A stretch of DNA of 64,000 nucleotides from an uncultured Phascolarctobacterium sp. (GTDB taxonomy: Bacteria; Bacillota; Negativicutes; Acidaminococcales; Acidaminococcaceae), in contig CASDXO010000013.1 of the NCBI GenBank assembly GCA_949285135.1, forward strand, positions 124,001-188,000, written 5' to 3'. This document shows, in pieces, positions 44,359 to 51,506 of this stretch. The stretch's first letter is position 1, and the number at the start of each line of letters is the position of its first letter. A model generated the notes under the pieces. That model was not told where the DNA came from. It worked only from the letters and a program-made list of their open reading frames with translations, and made no database searches. The position numbers and the translations under genes were made by a program.

Positions 44359-45198
44359 ATGTTTGTGAAAAAATTGACCAGAAAATTACTTGTTTTAGGT
44401 GCGCTTGCCTTATTTGTGCTTGCTGCAGCAGGCTGCGGCGGTAATGATAAGGCTGATGCTCCGAAGGATGCTGCAAATGGCAAGCTGAATATTGCTATTA
44501 ACGCTACTTTCCCGCCATTTGAAGCTGTTAAGGAAGGAACCCATGATTATGTAGGCATTGATATTGATATTGCACGTTATATTGGTAAAAAACTGGGTAA
44601 AGATGTTACTTTTACCGATATGAAATTTGCTTCATTAGTGCCTACACTGCAAAGCGGACGTGCAGACATGATTGTATCTGCCATCAGCCCGACTGATGAA
44701 CGTAAGCAGGTACTTGCTTTCAGCGAACCCTATTACTATCCGATGAAAGCAATAATCTGCCTGAAGAATGCGGGTTATGACAGCTTTGATAAACTGCAGG
44801 GCAAAAAAGCCGGTGCTTCTATGGGGACTACTTATGTACAGGATTTAAAAGATGCCGGTGGTATTGATGTTGTAGAACTGGATAATACGCCGCTGGTTGT
44901 TCAGGATATTTTAAACGGACGCCTTGCTGCCGGTTTGTTTGATGCTGCGCAGGCTGCTGTTTTTGTCAGCCAGAATGATAAGCTGGAGATGCATACGCTT
45001 AATCTGCCCATCGTTTATGCAGATACTTTCGCTATCGCGCTGCCTAAAGATTCCAAAGACGTTGAAAAGATTAACGGTATTTTGAAAGAAATGCAGACAA
45101 ACGGCGAAATGCATAAGATTTTAGTTAAACATCTGGGCGAAACGGCAACCAAACAATATGAAGACGCTGTTGCCAAACTGGATATAGTAAAAAAATAG
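44359..45198 (+). CDS. ABC transporter substrate-binding lipoprotein, polar amino acids
   Basis: A 279-residue family-3 solute-binding lipoprotein. The signal peptide ends in the lipobox AAAGC, then a short linker and the mature domain with NIAINATFPPFEAVKEGTH, VGIDIDIARYIGKKLG, RADMIVSAISPTDERKQ and FSEPYYYPM. The Arg in TDERK and the Asp/Glu near PLVVQDILNGRLAAGLFDAA fit recognition of an alpha-amino acid. ATG 44359 has GAGAGGGG 8 nt upstream; an ATG at 44341 is less likely. Together with the next two genes it makes a complete importer. A hairpin after it may raise its level over the membrane parts. Confidence 0.92.
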   Translation: MFVKKLTRKLLVLGALALFVLAAAGCGGNDKADAPKDAANGKLNIAINATFPPFEAVKEGTHDYVGIDIDIARYIGKKLGKDVTFTDMKFASLVPTLQSGRADMIVSAISPTDERKQVLAFSEPYYYPMKAIICLKNAGYDSFDKLQGKKAGASMGTTYVQDLKDAGGIDVVELDNTPLVVQDILNGRLAAGLFDAAQAAVFVSQNDKLEMHTLNLPIVYADTFAIALPKDSKDVEKINGILKEMQTNGEMHKILVKHLGETATKQYEDAVAKLDIVKK

Positions 45199-45216
45199 TC
45201 TGTAAAATGACAATAA

Positions 45217-45246
45217 CCCGGCGGCGCAGGTGCGTTGCCGGGCTTT
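45217..45246 (+). terminator. Partial terminator between binding protein and permease genes
   Basis: CCCGGC (45217-45222) pairs with GCCGGG (45237-45242), with an inner GCGCA/TGCG pairing and a short CTTT end. Such a weak stop would give more binding protein than permease. Confidence 0.55.
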
Positions 45247-45266
45247 AGCTTAAAGGAGTATAATTC

Positions 45267-45923
45267 ATGCTTGATTTTTCTGTTTTAGATCCGTATCTGC
45301 CGCTTTTGGCTTCTGCAGTATGGATTACGATTAAATTTACTTTTTTCTCTACCCTTATCGGGTTTTTAGGCGGTTTTATCCTTGCCCTGATTACTCTTTC
45401 CCATAACCGTGTTTTTTCCTTTCTGGCGAAGGCCTACATTTCCATTTTCCGCGGTACGCCGCTTCTGGTACAGCTCATGCTGATTTATTTTGCTACACCG
45501 CAGCTGACTGGTTATACCATCAGTGCGCTCGAAGCAGGTGTTCTTTCCTTTGGCCTTAATTCCGCCGCTTATATTTCCGAAGCGCTGCGCGGCGGCATTC
45601 TTTCCGTAGACCGTGGGCAGTGGGAGGCGTCCATGTCTTTAGGCGTGCCGACACACCGCTTTATTCTGGATATTATCCTGCCGCAGGCTATTAAAAATGC
45701 TCTGCCGTCGCTGGTTAATGAAAGCATTATGCTGCTGAAAGACTCCAGTCTGGTCTCCGTTATCGGCGTTGCCGATACCCTGCGCTGGGCAGACCTGATT
45801 CAGGCAAAGACTTTCCGCGCCTTTGAGGCCTTTATTGTTGCGGCAGCAGTCTACTATGTACTGGTAATGCTGCTTAATCTGCTTGGCGCTTATCTGGAAA
45901 GGAAGGTGCGCGTAAGTGATTAA
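45267..45923 (+). CDS. Amino-acid ABC transporter permease
   Basis: A 218-residue permease of the His/Gln/polar amino-acid class with about five membrane helices and the EAA loop ALRGGILSVDRGQWEASMSLG. Other typical stretches are YISIFRGTPLLVQLMLIYFA and LVNESIMLLKDSSLVSVIG. It works as a homodimer in this class. AAAGGAG precedes the ATG; the stop overlaps the ATPase gene by 8 nt. Substrate specificity depends on the lipoprotein upstream. Confidence 0.94.
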   Translation: MLDFSVLDPYLPLLASAVWITIKFTFFSTLIGFLGGFILALITLSHNRVFSFLAKAYISIFRGTPLLVQLMLIYFATPQLTGYTISALEAGVLSFGLNSAAYISEALRGGILSVDRGQWEASMSLGVPTHRFILDIILPQAIKNALPSLVNESIMLLKDSSLVSVIGVADTLRWADLIQAKTFRAFEAFIVAAAVYYVLVMLLNLLGAYLERKVRVSD

Positions 45924-46641
45924 GGTTGAACATCTTGCGAAGAACTTTGGCAAATTGCAGGTTTTAAAAGATATTTCTCTGACAATAAATAAAGGTGAAG
46001 TTGTAACCATTATCGGGCCTTCCGGCAGCGGCAAATCAACTCTTTTGCGCTGTCTGAATCTTTTGGAACGTCCGGACAGCGGTAAAATTTTCTTCGATGG
46101 AACTAATATTTTAGACGGCAAAGTTAAAATTGAGGATATCCGCAAAAATGCCTGCATGGTTTTCCAGCATTTTAATTTATTCGCCAATATGACGGCACTG
46201 CAAAACGTAGCTTATGCGCCGCGGGTGGTTAATGGATTGAATCGCGCCGATGCAGAAGCCAGGGCTTTGAAGCTGCTGCAGATGGTAGGTCTCGGCGATA
46301 AGGCAGACCAATATCCCAGCAGGCTTTCCGGCGGTCAGAAGCAGCGTGTAGCAATTGCCCGTGCCATGGCCATGGAGCCGGAAGTATTGCTGTTGGATGA
46401 GCCTACTTCTGCCCTCGACCCGGAAATGGTCAAGGAAGTACTTGATGTTATCAAGGGACTTGCCAATACCGGCATTACCATGGTACTGGTAACTCATGAA
46501 ATGGGTTTTGCCCGTGATGTTTCCGATGTTATTCATTTTATGGATGAGGGCTATTTAATAGAAAGCAATACACCGAAAGAATTTTTTGCGCATCCGCAGA
46601 CGGAACGCGCGCGTAAGTTCCTTTCAACTATTCTGGCCTGA
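45916..46641 (+). CDS. Amino-acid ABC transporter ATP-binding protein
   Basis: A 241-residue ATPase of the polar amino-acid importer. Walker A is IGPSGSGKSTLLRCLNLLE, Q-loop MVFQHFNLF, signature RLSGGQKQRVAIARAMAM, Walker B VLLLDEPTSALDPEMV and the switch His in VTHEMGFARDVSD. GTG start overlapping the permease gene. It follows the GlnQ/HisP family closely. The racemase gene starts 8 nt downstream, so import and racemisation are probably cotranscribed. Confidence 0.95.
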   Translation: MIKVEHLAKNFGKLQVLKDISLTINKGEVVTIIGPSGSGKSTLLRCLNLLERPDSGKIFFDGTNILDGKVKIEDIRKNACMVFQHFNLFANMTALQNVAYAPRVVNGLNRADAEARALKLLQMVGLGDKADQYPSRLSGGQKQRVAIARAMAMEPEVLLLDEPTSALDPEMVKEVLDVIKGLANTGITMVLVTHEMGFARDVSDVIHFMDEGYLIESNTPKEFFAHPQTERARKFLSTILA

Positions 46642-46649
46642 GGCATAAG

Positions 46650-47381
46650 ATGATGAAGATAATGATTATTAACCCTGATTATGGTGTTACGCAAGAAGAA
46701 ATGGATGTACGCCTGCGTATTTTGCAACAGTACGTAGCGCCTGATACGGAGCTTGCTATGGTCTGCCTGCAAGATTCACGGGTGGAGATAAATTCTGCGC
46801 TGGATGTGGCGTTGGCAGGGCCTGAAATTGTCAGGCTGGCCATGCAGGCGCAGAATGCTGGTTTTGATGCCGTGGTGCTGTACTGCTTCAGCGATCCGGT
46901 TATCGACGCCTGCCGTGAAGCACTGCAGATTCCCGTTATCGGCGGCGCGCAGGCAGCGTGTCTGGCCGCGCTGAATATCTGCCGCAGCTTTGGTGTCATC
47001 TTGACGGACGCTTCACGCATACCGGAGAAAAGATTGTTTTTACATACGCTGGGGGTGGATGCTTCCCGCATCGGCGCAATCGCTGCTGCTGATTTGGCAG
47101 GGATTTCCATCTGGCAGGAGCGCGAGGCTGCCTTGCAAAAGCTGGTTGCCTGCGGACGGCAGCTGATTGAAGAGCAGCATACGGAAGCAATCGTATTAGG
47201 CTGCCTTTCGTTTTTAGGTATGGCAGAGCCCCTGAGCGAAATTTTAGGTATTCCTGTCATCGACCCTGCCGTGAGTGCCGTGACGACCGCTGAAAGTATT
47301 GTGCGACAGCGGCTTGTTACGAGCAAGGTTAGCTACCCTTTGTTAAGTACGGTGGCAAAGGATATGTTCAAGATGGGTTGA
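46650..47381 (+). CDS. Asp/Glu/hydantoin racemase family protein
   Basis: A 243-residue protein of the Asp/Glu racemase superfamily, closest in pattern to hydantoin and allantoin racemases: IMIINPDYGVTQEEMD at the start, VVLYCFSDPVIDACREALQI with the first catalytic Cys and PVIGGAQAACLAAL, and the second Cys in IVLGCLSFLGMAEPL. Hydantoin racemases share the two-Cys layout. It ends the cassette; a strong terminator follows. Position after an amino-acid importer and two PuuE-like hydrolases suggests a catabolic role. ATG 46650 or 46653 are both possible. Confidence 0.85.
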   Translation: MMKIMIINPDYGVTQEEMDVRLRILQQYVAPDTELAMVCLQDSRVEINSALDVALAGPEIVRLAMQAQNAGFDAVVLYCFSDPVIDACREALQIPVIGGAQAACLAALNICRSFGVILTDASRIPEKRLFLHTLGVDASRIGAIAAADLAGISIWQEREAALQKLVACGRQLIEEQHTEAIVLGCLSFLGMAEPLSEILGIPVIDPAVSAVTTAESIVRQRLVTSKVSYPLLSTVAKDMFKMG

Positions 47382-47408
47382 CCTGAGCAGTATAGTAGCG
47401 CTTAAAAT

Positions 47409-47450
47409 AAGAAAACCCGTAAGGATTTAGCCTTACGGGTTTTCTTCTTT
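47409..47450 (+). terminator. Terminator after the racemase gene
   Basis: AAGAAAACCCGTAAGG (47409-47424) pairs perfectly over 16 bp with 47431-47446, followed by CTTT. Confidence 0.85.
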
Positions 47451-47489
47451 CTTCATACAAATATGTAAGTCAAAGTGATATTTAAAAAA

Positions 47490-47520
47490 ATTATTTTGCA
47501 CCCAAATTAGCACCCAAAGC
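47490..47520 (-). pseudogene. Possible 3' tail of a lost tyrosine integrase
   Basis: On the minus strand codons reading ALGANLGAK then stop lie just beyond the tRNA-Ser terminator. LGANLGA-type tails are frequent at the C-terminus of Firmicute phage-type integrases, and tRNA-Ser genes are common integration sites. Only about nine codons remain, with a direct repeat GCACCCAAA on the plus strand. The call is tentative. Confidence 0.3.
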
Positions 47521-47557
47521 ATAAAAAAAGAGCTTCCAGGAAAATTCCTGAAAGCTC
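47521..47557 (-). terminator. Terminator after tRNA-Ser(GCT)
   Basis: On the minus strand a stem (47530-47542 with 47545-47557, one mismatch) is followed by seven T residues. It lies 15 nt after the tRNA 3' end. Confidence 0.75.
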
Positions 47558-47571
47558 AGAACCTTTGATGG

Positions 47572-47663
47572 TGGCGGAGTGGGTGGGATTCGAACCCACG
47601 CACGGGGTAAACCGTCTAACGATTTAGCAAACCGTCCTCTTCAGCCAGCTTGAGTACCACTCC
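47572..47663 (-). tRNA. tRNA-Ser, anticodon GCT
   Basis: The minus strand folds as a class II tRNA of 92 nt with encoded CCA: acceptor GGAGTGG pairs with CCACTCC, the anticodon arm is ACGGT-TTGCTAA-ATCGT with anticodon GCT, there is a long variable arm typical of tRNA-Ser, and the T arm GTGGG-TTCGAAT-CCCAC is perfect. Confidence 0.95.
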
Positions 47664-47727
47664 GTAAGACTACCTGTTTATTATAGCTGATATTTTGCGT
47701 TTTGGCAACAGGTATTTTGCAATTTTT

Positions 47728-47815
47728 TGGCGGAGAGGGTGGGATTCGAACCCACGGAGGCTTGCACCTCGCTAGTTTTCAAGACTAGAGCCTTCAACCA
47801 CTCGGCCACCTCTCC
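47728..47815 (-). tRNA. tRNA-Ser, anticodon TGA
   Basis: An 88-nt class II tRNA on the minus strand with encoded CCA: acceptor GGAGAGG with CCTCTCC, anticodon arm CTAGT-CTTGAAA-ACTAG with anticodon TGA, a long variable arm and T arm GTGGG-TTCGAAT-CCCAC. It is 64 nt upstream of the other tRNA-Ser, and the two are probably cotranscribed. Confidence 0.95.
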
Positions 47816-48045
47816 ATTAGAATTTAATTATATAATAAAATAAAATATCAGTCAATGAATTTATATCTGTATGAAAATAAAGAAATTTTACTGCGGGAAA
47901 TTTTAACAGTTTTATGCGGACTAATTAGTCAGTTGTGAAGTATTGGCAGGAATTTTTCATCTAATATCCGTGAAATATCCCATGAATACTGGACTTAGAG
48001 AATTAAAGAAAAATTTTCAGAATTTTTAAATGATGAATTATTTGC

Positions 48046-48074
48046 TTGCTTTTTGAAAAATGACGAGTTATAAT
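48046..48074 (+). promoter_or_regulatory. Candidate promoter of ompM copy 1
   Basis: TTGCTT (48046-48051), a 17-nt spacer and TATAAT (48069-48074). It would give a leader of almost 190 nt. The rest of 47816-48267 has no gene; it is AT-rich and holds the conserved leader element. Confidence 0.6.
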
Positions 48075-48166
48075 ATGACTGTAAAATAACTCGCAAAAAT
48101 ATCTATTTTACACATTTCTTGGTTTATAGGATTTCTTGACAAAGGATACGAAGCGGGCAGAACAGT

Positions 48167-48186
48167 AGAGGAAACAAGGCAACTCT
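48167..48186 (+). promoter_or_regulatory. Conserved 20-nt leader element, ompM copy 1
   Basis: AGAGGAAACAAGGCAACTCT is found identically before all three ompM genes. Here it ends 81 nt before the ATG. Its ends AGAG and CTCT can pair. The flanking leader sequence is not conserved between copies, so the element itself is under constraint or was copied. Confidence 0.75.
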
Positions 48187-48267
48187 TACAGGCTTTTGCA
48201 GCGGAGACTTCTTTGACGGGAGATTTTATAAAAATAAATATCTCTTATCCAAGAGGAGGAAATTGAC

Positions 48268-49458
48268 ATGAAAAAATCCTTAGTACTCGCAATGGCTATG
48301 GCTCTCGGCGTAACTGCATCCGCATACGCTGCAAATCCGTTCTCTGACGTACCGGCTGGCCACTGGGCATATGACAGCGTAAACAAACTTGTTGCAGCTG
48401 GCGTAGTTGATGGTTATCCTGACGGCACCTTCGGTGGCGACAAACTGATGACCCGTTATGAAATGGCACAAATCGTAGCAAAAGCTATGGCAAAAGGCGC
48501 TGACGTAGACAAACTGGCAGCAGAATTTGCTGATGAACTGGATACCCTCGGTGTTCGCGTAGCTAACCTCGAGAAAAAAGCTGATAACGTAAAGATTACC
48601 GGCGAAATCCGCTATCATTATGCAGACAGCAATGATGATTTTGATTCTTGGGAAAATACCCTGCGTACTCGTATCTGGGTAACCGGTCAGGTGAATGATG
48701 ACTGGACCTATACTGGTATGATTGAAAATCAGCAAAAATTTAATGATGATAAAGGAAATGAAGATACTAATTTCCAACGTGCATATGTAAATGGTAAACT
48801 GGGTGGCGTTGCTGTTCAGGCTGGTCGTTACAACTGGAAATGGGCAGATGGTAACATCTACGATACCCGCTTTGATGGCATCCAAGCTTCTTATGGCAAA
48901 GATGTTAAATTAGTAGCTGGTTATGGTAAAGCTACTCCTTCTACTGTAGTACGTGTTGACAAAGCTGATGTTGCTTATGCAGAAGTAAGCGGCAAACTGA
49001 GCAAATTGTCTTTGGCTGCTGGTTATTCCGATTGGAATGATGTTTATGAGGCTGGTGGCTATGCAGATGGTGACGTTGAAATCTGGCATGTTGGTGCAAA
49101 TTATGCATTTGATAAAAATGTAAAATTAGGTGCTATGTACCTGAATGGCGATGCTGATGATTATGATGGAGACGATGATGGTTATGTAGTAACTGCTTCC
49201 TATAAAGGGGCTAAAGCTTCCGATGTTGGTTCTTGGGGCTTAGTTGCTAAATACTATGATCAAGGTGCTGTTACTTATATGGATCATACCATGAATGGTA
49301 AGGCTGATAAAATGACTGGTTTCAAAGGTTACAGCATTTTTGCTAACTATACCTTTGCTAAAAACATCGTTGGTCAAGTTGAATGGTACGACCTTGAAGG
49401 TAAAGATGATTCCGGCGATTCTCAAACCATCTGGTCTCAACTGCTCTTCACTTTCTAA
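48268..49458 (+). CDS. ompM: OmpM-type SLH-domain outer-membrane porin, copy 1
   Basis: A 396-residue porin. A signal peptide (residues 1-21, ASAYA) is followed by one SLH domain (about 22-75; FSDVPAGHWAYDSVNKL, GYPDGTFGG, MTRYEMAQIVAKAM), a short coiled coil (about 78-108; DELDTLGVRVANLEKKADN) and a beta-barrel that starts VKITGEIRYHYADS and ends in Phe (LLFTF). OmpM proteins bind the peptidoglycan through SLH and tether the outer membrane in Negativicutes while serving as porins. Codons and leader suggest strong expression. The 5' third is almost identical to copy 2. GAGGAGGAA precedes the ATG. Confidence 0.95.
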   Translation: MKKSLVLAMAMALGVTASAYAANPFSDVPAGHWAYDSVNKLVAAGVVDGYPDGTFGGDKLMTRYEMAQIVAKAMAKGADVDKLAAEFADELDTLGVRVANLEKKADNVKITGEIRYHYADSNDDFDSWENTLRTRIWVTGQVNDDWTYTGMIENQQKFNDDKGNEDTNFQRAYVNGKLGGVAVQAGRYNWKWADGNIYDTRFDGIQASYGKDVKLVAGYGKATPSTVVRVDKADVAYAEVSGKLSKLSLAAGYSDWNDVYEAGGYADGDVEIWHVGANYAFDKNVKLGAMYLNGDADDYDGDDDGYVVTASYKGAKASDVGSWGLVAKYYDQGAVTYMDHTMNGKADKMTGFKGYSIFANYTFAKNIVGQVEWYDLEGKDDSGDSQTIWSQLLFTF

Positions 49459-49493
49459 TCTTAGGATTAGTAAACAACTTCACACAAATTTTC

Positions 49494-49520
49494 AAGGGAC
49501 AGCGTACGCTGTCCCTTTTT
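49494..49520 (+). terminator. Terminator after ompM copy 1
   Basis: AAGGGACAGCG (49494-49504) pairs perfectly with CGCTGTCCCTT (49507-49517), followed by TTT. Confidence 0.85.
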
Positions 49521-49848
49521 GTATGCTATTGTAAGATAAAAAACTATTTATAAAGATCTGGATATAGTTATGGATATGATGTTTGAATATAATACTTCTG
49601 AATATAATGGTTTTAAAATAAATATTTATGCTTGATGCAAGAAATGTTTGTAGCAAAAATAAAAACAATGATATTAAAATAAAAAACAAAAACTTGCTAA
49701 AAGTATCTGAATTATATAAATAAAGTAAAATAAGTAAAAATGACCTGGAAAATATGAAGAGTTTGTTGCAAAAATGTAAAAAATATGCTATTCTCTGAAT
49801 ATAGATTTTGCATAGGCTAACCGATGAGATTAAAGAAAATTTGTTAGC
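49521..49848 (+). other. AT-rich gap upstream of ompM copy 2 with promoter
   Basis: No gene is supported; small open frames lack ribosome binding sites. The only clear signal is the promoter at 49766-49794. Confidence 0.5.
49766..49794 (+). promoter_or_regulatory. Promoter of ompM copy 2
   Basis: TTGCAA (49766-49771), a 17-nt spacer and TATTCT (49789-49794), with TG one base before the -10. The leader would be about 145 nt. Confidence 0.65.
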
Positions 49849-49868
49849 AGAGGAAACAAGGCAACTCT
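49849..49868 (+). promoter_or_regulatory. Conserved 20-nt leader element, ompM copy 2
   Basis: Identical to the element before copy 1, here ending 78 nt before the ATG. Confidence 0.75.
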
Positions 49869-49946
49869 TGCAGGTAAGAAATTTTCAGAGATTTTTTCGG
49901 CAGGCTGAGCAAAAGCTAAATTTATTTTCCTTGGGAGGAAATAGAC

Positions 49947-51161
49947 ATGAAAAAATCTTTAGTACTTGCAATGGCAATGGCTCTTGGCGTAACTGCATCC
50001 GCATACGCTGCAAATCCGTTCTCCGACGTACCGGCTGGCCACTGGGCATATGACAGCGTAAACAAACTTGTTGCAGCTGGCGTAGTTGATGGTTATCCTG
50101 ACGGCACTTTCGGTGGCGACAAACTGATGACCCGTTATGAAATGGCACAAATCGTAGCAAAAGCTATGGCAAAAGGCGCTGATGTAGATAAACTGGCAGC
50201 AGAATTTGCTGACGAACTGGATACCCTCGGTGTTCGCGTTGCTAACCTCGAAAAGAAAGCTGACAACGTAAAGATTACCGGTGAAGTTCGTTATCGTTAT
50301 CAGGACAGCGACCTGAACGGCAATGATAATAACACTCTGCGTTCCCGTATCTGGGTAACTGGTCAGGTAAATGATGACTGGTCTTACACTGGTATGCTGC
50401 AGAACATCCAAGATTTTGAAAACGATAATGGCGATGAAGATACCGATTTCCAGCGTGCTTATCTGAATGGTAAACTGGGTGGTTTGTATGTAACTGCAGG
50501 CCGTTACAATGCTGTGTTTGCAGATGGCAATATTTATGATGACCGTGTTGACGGTGTAGAAGTTACTTATGGCAGCAATGTGAAAGTAACTGGCTTTGCT
50601 GGTAAAGCAACTGATCCTACTAATGAATTTGGCTATGAAGGAACTACTGGTGGTAACTATGCAGGCGGTGTGGTTTCTGCTGATGTTGCTAAAGGTTTGA
50701 ACCTTGCTGCTGGCTATGTGAATTTTAAAGACATGGTAGTAAGCAATAGTGAACTTGACAATGCTATCTGGCACGTTGGTGCAACTTATACTGTTGGTGA
50801 TGTAACTGCCAGCGCTATGTATTTGAAAGGTGACATGAGCTATGATGATCATGACATTGATGTACTTGACGATGATGGTTATGTAATTGGTCTGTCTTAC
50901 AAAGGTGCAGTTGCTGATGAAGTTGGCAGCTGGGGTCTGTGGGCTAAATACTACGATCAAGGCGGTCAAACTTACGTAGGTTGGAACCATACTACTGATG
51001 CTAACTACTTTGACTTCGAAGGATTCAAAGGTTATGGCGTATGTGCAAGCTACACCTTCGCTAAAAACATTGTTGGTAACCTGGCTTGGTACGATACCGA
51101 ATCTAAACTTACTGACAAAGACGACCAACGTATCGTTGCTGACCTCTACTTCACTTTCTAA
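49947..51161 (+). CDS. ompM: OmpM-type SLH-domain outer-membrane porin, copy 2
   Basis: A 404-residue porin with the same plan as copy 1: signal peptide, SLH domain, coiled coil and barrel ending LYFTF. The first 110 residues are identical to copy 1 save for the barrel start, and the DNA there differs at only a small number of third positions. The barrel, however, is closer to copy 3 (for example GFKGYGVCASYTFAKNIVG and WYDTESKL). The mosaic suggests recombination between paralogues. Own promoter, leader element and terminator make it an independent unit. GGGAGGAAA precedes the ATG. Confidence 0.95.
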   Translation: MKKSLVLAMAMALGVTASAYAANPFSDVPAGHWAYDSVNKLVAAGVVDGYPDGTFGGDKLMTRYEMAQIVAKAMAKGADVDKLAAEFADELDTLGVRVANLEKKADNVKITGEVRYRYQDSDLNGNDNNTLRSRIWVTGQVNDDWSYTGMLQNIQDFENDNGDEDTDFQRAYLNGKLGGLYVTAGRYNAVFADGNIYDDRVDGVEVTYGSNVKVTGFAGKATDPTNEFGYEGTTGGNYAGGVVSADVAKGLNLAAGYVNFKDMVVSNSELDNAIWHVGATYTVGDVTASAMYLKGDMSYDDHDIDVLDDDGYVIGLSYKGAVADEVGSWGLWAKYYDQGGQTYVGWNHTTDANYFDFEGFKGYGVCASYTFAKNIVGNLAWYDTESKLTDKDDQRIVADLYFTF

Positions 51162-51179
51162 TTTTATAAGTGATATTTT

Positions 51180-51212
51180 AAAGCAGGACAACTTAGGTTG
51201 TCCTGCTTTTTC
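51180..51212 (+). terminator. Terminator after ompM copy 2
   Basis: AAAGCAGGACAAC (51180-51192) pairs with GTTGTCCTGCTTT (51197-51209), followed by T residues. The stretch 51213-51420 has no gene and contains the promoter of copy 3. Confidence 0.85.
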
Positions 51213-51348
51213 TTTAAAAAATTTAATTATAGTATTGTTATACATTGTTTGTATAAAAAATACTGGAAAAATAAAATACTGTATTTAAAAGTTAAGTATA
51301 ATACGTAAAGTTGTAATTTTTGAATAGAAAGTTGAACTCATAAAAAAC

Positions 51349-51377
51349 TTGCAAAAAAATAAAAAACATGATAAATT
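51349..51377 (+). promoter_or_regulatory. Candidate promoter of ompM copy 3
   Basis: TTGCAA (51349-51354), a 17-nt spacer and TAAATT (51372-51377) preceded by TG. The layout is the same as for copy 2, though the -10 is weaker. Confidence 0.5.
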
Positions 51378-51420
51378 GCAAATATAATCTTGCTAATACA
51401 CATATAATTTAAAGTTATTT

Positions 51421-51440
51421 AGAGGAAACAAGGCAACTCT
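51421..51440 (+). promoter_or_regulatory. Conserved 20-nt leader element, ompM copy 3
   Basis: Third identical copy of AGAGGAAACAAGGCAACTCT, ending 66 nt before the ATG. Confidence 0.75.
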
Positions 51441-51506
51441 GAGTAAAATATAAAAGCATGTAGAGCAGTAAGATTTTAATATTTATTTCCTGAGGAGGAA
51501 TTTATC

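Noticed and set aside
47497..47518. Short direct repeat GCACCCAAA as a possible CRISPR or satellite repeat
   Set aside because: Only two adjacent copies; better explained as the LGA-LGA codons of an integrase tail. No CRISPR array is seen anywhere in the window.
48136..48164. TTGACA at 48136 as the -35 of a second ompM promoter
   Set aside because: No acceptable -10 is found 16-18 nt downstream; the TTGCTT/TATAAT pair at 48046-48074 is better.
49571..49636. A small open frame of about 21 codons between ompM copies 1 and 2
   Set aside because: No ribosome binding site, AT-rich composition typical of the gap, and no resemblance to any protein.
49959..51245. A long antisense open frame of 428 codons across ompM copy 2
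   Set aside because: It is the mirror of a strongly codon-biased gene. It has no ribosome binding site, its product is low-complexity and Ser/Thr/Ile-rich, and similar shadows exist opposite the other two ompM genes.
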